This document shows positions 17,564 through 26,285 of a stretch of DNA of 26,285 nt, piece by piece. Source of the stretch: Gnetum montanum (lineage: Eukaryota; Streptophyta; Gnetopsida; Gnetales; Gnetaceae); contig MNCI01001352.1 in NCBI GenBank assembly GCA_015680685.1, positions 1-26,285 on the forward strand. Reading direction: 5' to 3'. The translations under genes and the position numbers were made by a program. The notes under the pieces are model-generated. The model searched no databases. It saw only the letters and a program-made list of their open reading frames with translations, and was not told where the DNA came from. Numbering within the stretch: position 1 is the first letter of the stretch; each line of letters starts with the position of its first letter.

Positions 17564-19728
17564 ATAGGGTGATGACATGGAGGAATGCTCAGCATCTCCT
17601 GCATGCAACTAGTGTGCCCAAGAAACTCAAATACAAAGGTGCTTGTATGTAGCAACCACAAATAAGATAACACCTAGTGGTTGATAGCTAATCAAGAGAG
17701 CAGCCCACCAACATGCATGGAATGAACTGGGGGAACAACTCACACCCATAATGAAGGCATAGATACATTGGAGTATGAGCATCACTGACTTCCACCCTTT
17801 AACTTGAAAACATCAATTAGGAGAAGTTGGACACTTTTAAAAAATTCAAATAGGTGCTCATTATTTTGGATCTCTCCCTTTCAATTCAATCATGGGGGAG
17901 ATGGCCACCTATGTTAATTATTTGAGGCACTCAGTTCTTTTTATTTTTTTTACACATTTTTGTTTTACAAATTTCTTTAACTTTTCTTTTTTTTGTTTTA
18001 CAACATCGTTTATACCTTTCCATTTCTTTATGTGTGTGTGTGTGTGTTTTATCCATTTTGTTAAGTTTGTCACCCAATAAGTGCTATTAAATGATGGTAT
18101 GAACTATTTTTTATTAGTTGCTAATGTTTGGTTTTTACCTTTAAGTTAAAATGTTGATACTAAGGTATGGTTCTTTCGATATGACATGCAATGAGTCCAC
18201 TTCATCCATACATCCACAAATTTCTATGGTCTCTCTTGGCTTGGAACTGTACAGTCCCTTTCTCAATAATAAAAACTATAACTAATTGGTGACTAGGCAT
18301 TTCTAAAACTAAGGAAGCACTCAAGGATTGAAAAGGGTATGACTTTAAGAAAACTTGATGCATTTGTGTTGGCCATTCGCTTGGGTGCTTGAATGTTTTC
18401 TTCTTGAGTTTTCTTACCGCTTCGACGTTACCCAATAAGTCTTTGCATGGTGTAGTTCTCTCGAAAAAAAACAAAAAAAAAACAAAATAGTGGGAATTCA
18501 AAGCACACCCCTTAGACGAAATAAACATTTGGGCTACAAGCACTAGTTATGGAACTAAAATAAACATGTTCCCTTAAACTAAGGCCCTTCTCACTTTCCA
18601 TTCTCTCCTCCTTCATTTTGTTGGAATGGTGGTGGCTCTTTGGTGAAGGCATTCTTGTTACTTCAAGTAGATGGATTGGCTGAATGCATTAATGCAAAGT
18701 CACTGGATATGGTTTGTTTAATCATTAAATACACAAGGGACTCTACATCACCTTGTTATTGAGATTCCATTCCATTCTCTCCTTTCTGTCATTCTTCCTC
18801 CATTGTTCACCTCATTGCCAGTTGTATCATTAGTGTATATCTTGGTGGATGCATTGTTTTCTTTTTGGTAAGTTCTTATGGTTAATAATTTAACTTTTTT
18901 TTCCAACGACATTCCCATAGCCTATGGACTCTTTGAATGTGGGTTTGTCAAGGCATTAAGGGCATGAGACTGCTTTGGGGAGGACCCACTAGCATTTCTA
19001 TTTGGTGCACCAGTTAAATTCTTTCCTTTAAACATTTTTGCAATCAACCTTATTTTGTTCATCTCCATCTTTGACATCCATTTCATCGATGTTATAGTTG
19101 TCTCTTTTTCTTTATATTTCTTGTTCTTTTTCTTTCTCCATTCTATCGCTACTCGACGTTTGCTCTTAGTCATGGGAGTCCTGATCTAATTTTTTCGATT
19201 TTTCAATTTTCTCCTAACCCCTACACCTTCGGTAGTCACCATTATTATATCTCCAGACTTGTATCAGCCATACCACAACTTAGCCAATAGACCTTTCACC
19301 AAAGCAAGGTATCAACTGCATTGTAATTCATTTACCCTTGCTAATATAAATATTATGTTATGTGTGTAGATCGCAATCATACAACAATGGATAGGATCTG
19401 GAAGGAACACTTAGAGTGGATCGGTGCTAAAGCAATTATGCAAGGAACGAGATTGATGGCGTGCTTATGGATGGACAACAAAAGGTACAATCTTGGCATT
19501 GGCAGCAGAAAAATGTCTTTCTTTCTCTCTTTTTCTTAACTACCAAATAAGGCCTGATGTCAAATGTATAAAGTGTTCACTCTTGTTGTCATGAACACCA
19601 GTTTTATTATGTTCTATAATGATGATCCGTTCACATGTTGTCCCATTCACCATTAGTTCCATTCAAGTCAATAATCCCATACCTTCCCAATATTTTGTAA
19701 GGAACTCAATGAAAATTTTTTATTCAGT
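17564..19728 (+). other. Post-protease unique region of element A
   Basis: No pol domain is seen. The first 1.94 kb (to about 19503) matches element B 13430-11283 in inverted orientation, including a (TG)8 tract, a T-rich run, the conserved block around gaattcaaagcacacccctta (18495) and the exon-like block at 19387-19500 after a tgtgtag acceptor-like site. On the opposite strand lies an open frame of 83 codons (19173-18922) whose C-terminal half has a relative in B. 19504-19728 is the 3' untranslated part and resembles the end of element D. Confidence 0.6.
18031..18047 (+). repeat. (TG)8 microsatellite
   Basis: Counterpart in element A of the (CA)9 tract of element B. Confidence 0.9.
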
Positions 19729-19738
19729 CATGGGGGTA
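19729..19738 (+). other. Polypurine tract of element A
   Basis: catgggggta directly before the TGATGGG start of the 3' LTR, identical to the tract before LTR-1. It primes plus-strand synthesis and marks 19739 as the start of a 3' LTR. Confidence 0.65.
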
Positions 19739-20604
19739 TGATGGGATGTGATATCCCATGGACCGCGATATTGTGCACACGATATCGCATCTTGCCTACG
19801 ATATCCCGTACGCGATATCGTGTCTTGCCTATGATATCCCCTACGTGATATTGCAACATGCCTCCAAATCTATAAATAAGAGCTGGCCCTCCCTTGTTTC
19901 TCCATCTAGATCTAGACCCTTAGTGAAACTCTGGCAATTTTACCTCTCCAGAGATAAAATAATTTCCATGTGCCCACAGTAGGAGCTCCAAAGTGAATGC
20001 ATCTTTATTTGAGCAAATATTGTACCTGATCACAAGTTTGTGTACAACAATAAAGGTGAACTGTTGGATAAACCTTGTAGTGCATGGAATAGGCTAAATA
20101 GTAATTTAATTATTGTTATTTATTTTTCATCATTTAAATTATTTATTATTTATTTAAATATCTCTCAACCCTTCTCTCATAGTTAAGTGCATTTAGTACG
20201 ACCGCTTTGAGCACGTGCGTTATGCTTGGTAATCATAGTAACGACTAGCATTTGGTAATCCCAGATGGTTGCATTGGCTTAGGGTGTGAACGGTAAATGG
20301 GAACGAATACTGATGCTACGTTAATTAAGGCTTAGCTAGTTAGTTAAAGTTAGTTAATTAGCCTCTTCACCCTTTCCCTCATTAACATAGGAGATAAAAA
20401 CATAAAAGCTATAAAAATCACATACCTAAGACTTACTTAATCATACAATCGTGAAAAATACAAGTAAGTCTGGGAAGTGAATGAATGATTAACCTTAACT
20501 GTTCCATGAGACATGTAAGCACTTAGTCTGTGGAGTTTGACCAGGTCACATGTGTAACACTCGTATTCGTATGGTTGAGTTTAGGGGTACCTCGCCACTC
20601 ATCG
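19739..20604 (+). mobile_element. 3' LTR of element A
   Basis: 866 bp, from TGATGGGATG to CCACTCATCG (final A changed to G). It holds the longest complete U3 array, TATAAATA at 19871-19878, and the family motifs. It is followed by AATGC, the decayed partner of GATGC at 7073-7077, and then element C. Confidence 0.8.
19750..19878 (+). promoter_or_regulatory. U3 33-bp tandem repeats (GATATC pairs) and TATA box, 3' LTR of A
   Basis: GATATC or GATATT at 19750, 19767, 19781, 19800, 19814, 19833 and 19847, with steps 17, 14, 19, 14, 19, 14. This is three full 33-bp units (19767-19799, 19800-19832, 19833-19865), each with two hexamers 14 bp apart and a ttgcct/atgcct tail, ending five bp before TATAAATA. 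The regularity suggests a binding array for a protein recognising GCGATATCGC-like sites. Confidence 0.6.
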
Positions 20605-21962
20605 AATGCCCTATTAATACTTGGTCAATTTGTAAAGTCTATCTTTATTTTTCATGAAAATGTAATATCTATCGAATAGATCCTATGGATATTTACACTT
20701 AATAAAGCTTCATTTCAATTCATTTCATTATTTAGAATCTTCTTCAGATATATTTTTCTTGATGGATTCCTCCATTTTGTTTTTACCCAATGGTTATCCT
20801 TTTTCTCAAGACCTCATGGAGATCCACTTTTCAACCATATAAGAATAAATGATAGATATCTAATTCAACCATGTAGAATATATCTTCTCATAGTCTTTTG
20901 TTGATACTTGATAATGATATTCTAACATTCTTTATTGTTGATAAAAAAGCAATAAAAAGAATCATCGTTAGAGGCTCAATGCTTATCTTGCTAAGGTAGG
21001 GTCTTGTGGGAGTTAATGGATAAATGAAAGTGTAATTTCTTTTGAGTGGCTATGCCCAGGTTTGAACATAGGTCTTATGACTTGAGAGACAACTAGGTTA
21101 CCATTACCCTAAGTGGTGGTTCCTTATTGATGAGGAAGTAATACTAATAAATATATAAAAATGTAATAACGACTTGAAGTATATTAGAGATATGTTTTGG
21201 TTTCTTCGAAGTAAATATAGTTTATAATAAGTAGAAGTTTTTGTAGTTGAAAATTAAAAAAATTATGAGTAGAGATGAAGTTAAAATATTGTATTATGTA
21301 TGAGGTTGTTACTATGCTTTTATTTATGGAAACCATCCTATTGGAAGTTTCCATGTGGATCTATATGCCCATAGAGCATCCTTCAACTTGGTGCTCCAAT
21401 CCTTTTGATATTGACTAATTGTTCTGGTTAATATTTTAGTCATTTCTTAGTTTGTCGCTTCTACTTGATCATTTTCTTGGGGATGGTATGACATAGTTAG
21501 TTTGTGATTCACCCATAGTTCTTGCATTAGCTTTTTGAATGTAGCTCCTGTGAAATGCATTCTATTGTTGAATATGAGCATACATTGTACTCCAAACCTA
21601 TTTACCATGTGTTTTTAGAATAATTTAGTAGTTTTTTTAGTTGTGTAGTCTTTGATTGTAGCTACTTTGCCCTTTTCATGTAATAATAAATTGTCACTAT
21701 AATATATGATTTCTCATTGGACATCGGTGTGATGGACCCCATAAAATCAATTCCCTAGATGTTGACTAGCTTTAATGGCTACTTGTGATCCTTCATTTTT
21801 GGCTATTGTTCCCTTGTCTTCTTGGCATCTTTCACAAGATTCCGCAAATTTGCATGTATCCCTAAACATGTTGGGCAAAAAGTAGCCTACCATCATCAAC
21901 TTCAATGTTGTTTTGCATCCTACATGGTGACCACCACATGATCCCACATGTGCATCTTGCAA
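20605..21962 (-). pseudogene. Element C integrase and 3' tail
   Basis: The zinc-binding domain (21962-21780) reads HVGSCGGHHVGCKTTLKLMM, YFLPNMFRDT and SCERCQ, with all HHCC ligands. The core shows IDFMG with the first Asp at 21748-21746, then FGVxCMLIFNNRMHF where the second Asp is Asn (21569-21567), and YHPQENDQVEATN with the catalytic Glu kept (21461-21459). The frame is lost by about 21330; the rest to 20605 shows no clear coding sense. It would have joined element DNA to the chromosome. Stops include TAG at Trp- and Gln-like positions. Confidence 0.75.
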
Positions 21963-22226
21963 GATTCTTTACTGGTTCTTTACTAGAACACACCATCTAA
22001 CTAATCCATCAACATAGATCTTGTAAAGAATTCCATTAATTTCCATATACTATTTAACTCTATGGAGGAACTGCTTCCTTATTTTCTTATTCTACTAAAT
22101 AGGAAGCTCTTGTGTAGTGAAATAAGTCATGTAGTCAGTAATCCGTGACTTGTTTGTTGAGTTGACAACCATTTTTTTCTTTGTAAATAAATTTTCATCA
22201 CGAAATTGGTCTGATTATGGTTCATC

Positions 22227-22640
22227 TTATTCCTTTGGTTTCCATATTAGCCTTGAAAAATGATATACTACAACATTTTCTATTGCTTTCTTGTCTATCA
22301 TTGTGATGTCAAACTCTTGTAGTATCACAGGCCATCGTATCATTTTTGGACTAACCACTAGTTCATTCATCAAAAAGTGTATGGCAATAGGATTTGTGTG
22401 GATGTAAATAGGATACCCAAGCATATAATGTTTGAATTTTTCAACTGCATACACCATGTCCATAAGCTACATTTTATTTAGTGTTATGGTTGAGCTATGC
22501 TCCAATGATGCTTTGACTAGCACAGTGTATGTAATATGGTATTTTATGATCATTGAGTTGAGTAAGTACTACACTAAGTGCATAGTTTAAAGCATCTATC
22601 ACAATGTGGAAGGTCTTAAATCAATTTGTAGCTTGAAGGA
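22227..22640 (-). pseudogene. Element C RNase H
   Basis: Reads VIDALNYALSVVLTQLNDHK (the D-A-S-x-x-A-x-G-A-V-L block), IPYYIHCASQS, then AVEKFKHYMLGYPIYIHTNP, LMNELVVSPKMIRWPVILQE, FDITMIDKKAIENVVVYHFS. This is the order of gypsy RNase H, which removes RNA from the RNA:DNA hybrid. Asp in the HTDH-like block is Asn and in VADxLSR is Tyr, so it is inactive. Confidence 0.75.
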
Positions 22641-22749
22641 TTGGCATTCTAATCAACTTTTTTTTAATGTTTTGAATGCCTTCTCACATTGTTTTGTCCA
22701 TTAGAATGGTGCATCTTTCCTTGTTAGTTTCACTATCAGCTTTGCTATC

Positions 22750-23600
22750 TTTAAAAAAATTTTAATGAATCTTTTGTAGTATCCTATATGACTAAGAAAG
22801 GATCTAACATTCTTAATAGTCTGTGGACTTTGATGATATTTTGAATAACTCTTCTCTTATCTGGATCTACCTCTATTCCTTTTTGAGATACTTTATGTCC
22901 CATAATAATACTATCTTGGAACATTAGATGGCTCTTTTTCTATTTGATCTTTAAATTAGTTTCAACACATCTTTTCAAAACCTACTCTAGTTGGTCCAAT
23001 GGTTGTTTGATTTCTAACCCATAAGTGGAAAAATCATGCATGAATACCTCTACTCCATTACCAATATGCTTTTGGAAGATGCTTAGTACTAGTCTTTGGA
23101 AAGTAGTGGGACCAAAAGAAGCCAAAATAAAGTATTGGGTTGGTGAATGTAGTCTTCTCTTGATCTTGTGGTGCAATGTAGATTTGATTATACCTACTGT
23201 AACCATCAAGGAAATTGTAGTACTATTTTCCTACAATGTTATTGAGGGCTTGGTCAACAAAAGGTAGAGAAAAATGATCCTTGAGTGTTGCTTAATTCAA
23301 TAACTGAAAGTTAATGCAGACCCTTCACTTGGCACATTTCTTTGAGACAATGACTAAGGGACTAACCCATTTACAATTTGATCTTGGATATATGAATTCT
23401 ACTTTTAATAGTTTCTACAATTCTTATTTTATCACTTCTTTAAGTTTAGGTTTCAATCTTTTTTGAGGTTGGTAGCATGGTTTGATAGCTAGATCTATAT
23501 AAATTTGGTGTTGGTAGATGCATGGATCAATGCCTATCATTTCATCATAGGATCATGAAAATGCCTTTGGTCATTTATTCATCAATTCCAATGATCTTCT
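22750..23600 (-). pseudogene. Element C reverse transcriptase
   Basis: Motifs in order on the minus strand: HQIYIDLAIKPCYQPQ with RLKPKLKEVIK (about 23510-23440), CKWVSP and VSKK (23370-23340), INFQLLN-like and LKDHFxLPFVDQ (near 23300-23250), FLDGYSRYNQI (about 23215-23180, first catalytic Asp kept), FILASFGPTTFQRLVLSIF, and VEVFMHDFSTYG (23050-23015). In the last, the first Asp of the FMDDF active site is His (23038-23036). TAG and TAA stops and at least one frame change occur. It would have copied element RNA into DNA. Confidence 0.75.
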
Positions 23601-23989
23601 ATTCTATCCTTTATCAAGATAGGCATTAATAATTACCAATTTCTTATTATTCAAAAAAACATATTTTAGTACTTTGGTAGGGCTTTCGACTCTAAAGGTT
23701 CTCATTCAAACTTATTTGGTATTTCTAGCTATCCCCACTCAATATCTTCTTCTTGATGTGAGTGTACATAGGGGTGTTTCTTCCTTAACAACTCTAACTC
23801 ATCAACTTCTCCAACTAGGCACTTATAATTTAATTAAATGGTTCTATGTATATTTTGGACTCTATCTCTCTTTCAATAATCACCCACTGGGTGCCTTCTT
23901 ATTTGGTGACTATTGCATATAGGCATTGCTGCACACTTATATCTTCTACACATTAATTGCATGTTGTATCGATTTCTTATTTGATGGCC

Positions 23990-24400
23990 TAGATTTTCCT
24001 CATGCAATTTCACTTGTTATCATTGTATGCAACAGATGGAACTCGATGACTTTGTATGATTCTAACCTCATTTTTCTTGGAAATTTGCAAGGACAAGTCT
24101 CTAATTCCTAGCTTAGTGTCCATAGTGCTAAGCCATGCTCCTCCCATGATTATAGGAAATTCTTCCTTATTTTTTTTCACATGTATTGCTATGAAGTCAA
24201 TAGGGTAAGACCAACTACTTATGGTGGTAATGAAATCATTCACCTATCCAAGTGGAATAGTGATTGACTAGTCTGTAAGCTCTAATTAGATGTTGCTCTT
24301 TTTTAGTAGAGGAAGATTCTAGGCTTTGTACATATCTTGTAAAATCATGTTCAATCCACATCCAAAATATAATAGAGCTTTGCATGGTTTATGTCATGCT
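23990..24400 (-). pseudogene. Element C aspartic protease
   Basis: Reads CKALLYFGCGLNMI, where the catalytic Asp is Tyr (24369-24367), then NLPLLKK, ITIPLG, and the open stretch at 24243-24010: SSWSYPIDFIAIHVKKN, FPIIMGGAWLSTMDTKLGI, SLQISKKNEV. The layout equals that of A and B, so the three share protease ancestry. Inactive. Confidence 0.7.
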
Positions 24401-26114
24401 ATTTGGAGATATACTAAGGGACTTCTAGGATCTATCCTCTTCTTGGGAAGTGCTACTTCCTTGATTAATTGTGTGATAGTTTGAGTGAGCATGATAGTGG
24501 TCAAATTTGGATTTGTAGAATGTAAAAGCTTAGTATTCCTTTGAGGAGTATGTGTAGATGGGGTTGATGTTGGTGAAGTTTCCATCCTTTGAACCTTTTC
24601 CAAACTTGTTATGAAAAATGAACATTTCTTGGATCTAGGTTCTTTTATTATTACATCATCTTATGTATTTACTATCCTAGTAGCACTCTTTTGTTGTGGT
24701 TGTGTTGGTAGTTCTCCTTGCATAACCAGTGGTGGTATCAGTGGTGGAGAGTTGGGAGTTGGAACTAATGAACCAGCTATGGGTTAATGTGTATAATAAT
24801 TAGGATCCATTCATGGAGCAGTGGGTTTGTGATATTTTGGTGGATAGTAATGAGAGAAAGTAAGGATTGAAGCATTTCCTAGAGAGATTGAACATTGAAC
24901 ATAATGTCCATAAGGATTAACTTACCTATATGGATATTGATGCCTTGGTGATGGCATTTCCAATGCTGGTCATTGTTGCCATTACTGTTGGTATTGTTCT
25001 TGTAGTTGAGAATAGGCTCTGCTTAGATAGTATGATGGTTATATGGGTAGTTTGAGATTACCCTATGGGTAATGTAATCATTTTGGCATTTGTTTCTTGA
25101 TAAATCTTGGGTTAAGTGCATATGCCCTAAACTCTTGCAAGTGGTCCATGACAGGATAGTATCCCTTAGGATGTTCATATTGGTACACTTTGTCTTCTTC
25201 ATCTTCTAAATTGGAGTCTTTAATTTCCTTAATTGCAACATTTTATTTATGTTTGTAATTCTCTTGTCCATTATCTCTTCTTTTCTTTATTATTTTTTAG
25301 CACTTGTTTAGTCTTCTTATCTACTATCTTAAGTGTAGTAGTAAATTTCTCATCTGTTGAGTCCCACATTTTCTCTACCTTTTTTGCAATGTCATTGAAT
25401 AATTTCTAGATAGGTAGAGTCTTTTTTGAATGACATCCTCTAAATTTTCATCCTCTTTTCTATCACACATTCTAATATCTGTTTTTCTTATTGTAGGATC
25501 TTAGTTGTATTCTTCAACTAATTTCCTCTTCTTCAATTCTTCTTCTTCTTTGACCACCTAGGCTATTAGTCTTTGAATCTGGTAGGCTATCATTTTTGAT
25601 AATATTGCTTTGGCATATATCCCAAGGGTTTCTCTAGTCTTGTTTCTTAACCCATTAATAATATACCTTAGTTGTTCCCTTTATGAAAATCCATGGCCTA
25701 TGCATTTATGTAGTAGAGAATAATATTTGTCCATTGCTACATCAAAGGATTTATGTGTCCCTTACTTCAATCCTTGGATTTATTTTGTTAAATTGGACAC
25801 TCAAATAGGTTTGATACTTAACATTGAAGAGCTCTAGCATGGTACTCCATCTTTAGATTGATTCTGGTTCTAAGGATTGGTACAAGCTTTCTGCTTCCTT
25901 AATGAGAGTCTTGTGAAACAACTTTAACTTTTGTCAATCACTCTCAATATTCTATAGGGTATAGACATCATGAAATGCTTAAAGAATATGCTATGAATCC
26001 ACATTATATCCACCTTCAAATTTGAGAATGTTGTTCATGTCCAATTACTTAATTTGACTATCCCTTACTACTCTAATATTAATCATGCTACAAGTGGTTA
26101 GTAGGAGTTCTTCA
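24401..26114 (-). pseudogene. Element C gag (N-terminus missing)
   Basis: Homologous along its length to B gag. It shows the LDMNNILKFEGGYN-like block (near 26040-25995), LIKEAESLYQS (about 25905-25875), the Retrotrans_gag core (25860-25580), a Lys/Glu-rich linker, the HPKG block (about 25190-25160), a Pro/Gln/Tyr-rich region (25140-24700) and an open stretch at 24603-24394 (TPSTHTPQRNTKLLHSTNP, LPKKRIDPRSPLVYLQI) leading into protease. Many TAG and TAA codons and shifts. It is cut at its 5' end by LTR F. Confidence 0.65.
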
Positions 26115-26285
26115 TGATTTATGGGACACGATATCGCATGGGCCACGATATCACGTACTCAATATCGCATCTTCCCTGCGATATCATGTATGCGATGTAT
26201 CATATGCGATATCACGTCTTCCCTATGATATTGCATATGTGATAGCGTAGTCTATCGTCATTTCTATAAATAAGAGATGGCCCTC
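26115..26285 (+). mobile_element. LTR F, 5' part only (cut by the window edge)
   Basis: TGATTTATGGGACACGATATC aligns with TGATGGGATGTGATATC of LTR A apart from a 4-base insertion. It continues with gcatgggcc and the U3 array to TATAAATAAGAG, where the window ends. It interrupts the gag of element C. Whether it is a solo LTR or a full element cannot be told from here. Confidence 0.75.
26130..26272 (+). promoter_or_regulatory. U3 GATATC array and TATA box of LTR F
   Basis: Hexamers at 26130, 26147, 26161 (AATATC), 26180, 26194 (GATGTA), 26208, 26227 and 26241 (GATAGC), with steps 17, 14, 19, 14, 14, 19, 14. TATAAATA is at 26265-26272. This is the largest copy number in the window, with the same 14/19 grammar. 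Confidence 0.55.

Larger units (their letters stand above)
7078..20604 (+). mobile_element. Element A: gag-protease LTR retrotransposon, interrupted by B and rearranged at its left end
   Basis: The element is bounded by LTRs at 7078-7895 and 19739-20604. By hand count about 151 of 172 positions match in the stretch from the TATA box to the poly(A) region, so the insertion is old. It contains gag (9736-10925) and protease (10928-11248, resuming 17397-17563), then 2.2 kb of unique 3' sequence and a polypurine tract. Its primer binding site and gag N-terminus are missing, replaced by 7896-9735, which is element C sequence in antisense. Element B (11249-17396) sits in its protease. No RT, RNase H or integrase of its own is visible. 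Confidence 0.75.
20605..26114 (-). mobile_element. Element C: gypsy-type retrotransposon with full pol, 5'- and 3'-truncated
   Basis: Reading on the minus strand gives gag, protease, RT, RNase H, integrase, the Ty3/gypsy order. The RT (F-M-x-D-F-S-x-Y-G) and long spacing resemble the Athila/Tat side of plant gypsy. The gag N-terminus is cut by LTR F at 26115 and the 3' end by element A at 20604. Every domain carries stops and lost catalytic residues. Its gag is related to that of A and B, so C-like elements are plausible helpers for that family. Confidence 0.75.

Noticed and set aside
26130-26250. CRISPR-like short repeat array
   Set aside because: Units are 14/19-bp spaced palindromes inside LTR promoters of a plant transposon; there are no unique spacers or cas genes.
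1-26285. tRNA, rRNA or other structured RNA genes
   Set aside because: No cloverleaf or rRNA-like stretch was recognised on either strand by eye; the only tRNA-related sequence is the primer binding site of element B.

Overview
The window looks like a piece of a large, transposon-dominated plant nuclear genome. The evidence is one plant-type secreted hevein-like (chitin-binding) peptide gene surrounded by decayed Ty3/gypsy-type LTR retrotransposons. A gymnosperm is my best guess, because stand-alone eight-cysteine hevein-like peptides and old, rotted gypsy elements fit one; this is inference and no species is claimed.

Layout. 1-914: polypurine tract and LTR-1. 915-3977: internal part and 3' LTR (LTR-2) of element D, which carries a long uncharacterised coiled-coil/Gln-rich reading frame (about 941-2880). 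3978-4350: gag remnant of a further element. 4500-7072: the only gene-like island, with the hevein-like peptide gene on the minus strand (5409-5729) and its own TATA box at 5792-5800. 7073-26114: a nested stack of elements. 26115-end: the start of another LTR (F) cut off by the window.

The nest can be read from target-site duplications. Element C (minus strand, gag-protease-RT-RNase H-integrase, 26114 down to 20605) carries element A (plus strand, 7078-20604, flanks GATGC/AATGC). A in turn has element B inserted in its protease (minus strand, 11249-17396, flanks GAAGT/AAAGT). A and B belong to one LTR family that has gag and protease but no visible RT, RNase H or integrase. In place of pol they share about 2.1-2.3 kb of sequence unlike any pol I know. 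The left end of A is chimeric: its LTR is flanked on both sides by GATGC, like a solo LTR, and is followed by 1.84 kb of C before A gag begins. The whole 2.66 kb block (7078-9735) therefore repeats 19739-22451.

Three points stand out. (1) The U3 of this LTR family carries an array of GATATC palindromes spaced alternately 14 and 19 bp (33-bp unit) just upstream of the TATA box; copy number differs between LTRs and explains their length difference. (2) The reading frames are broken mainly by TAG, TAA and TGA where CAG, CAA or CGA is expected, which is what long-term deamination of methylated cytosine would give. (3) The hevein-like gene is locally GC- and CpG-rich and intact, in contrast to everything around it. 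All pol, gag and protease remnants look non-functional; only the hevein-like gene looks alive.
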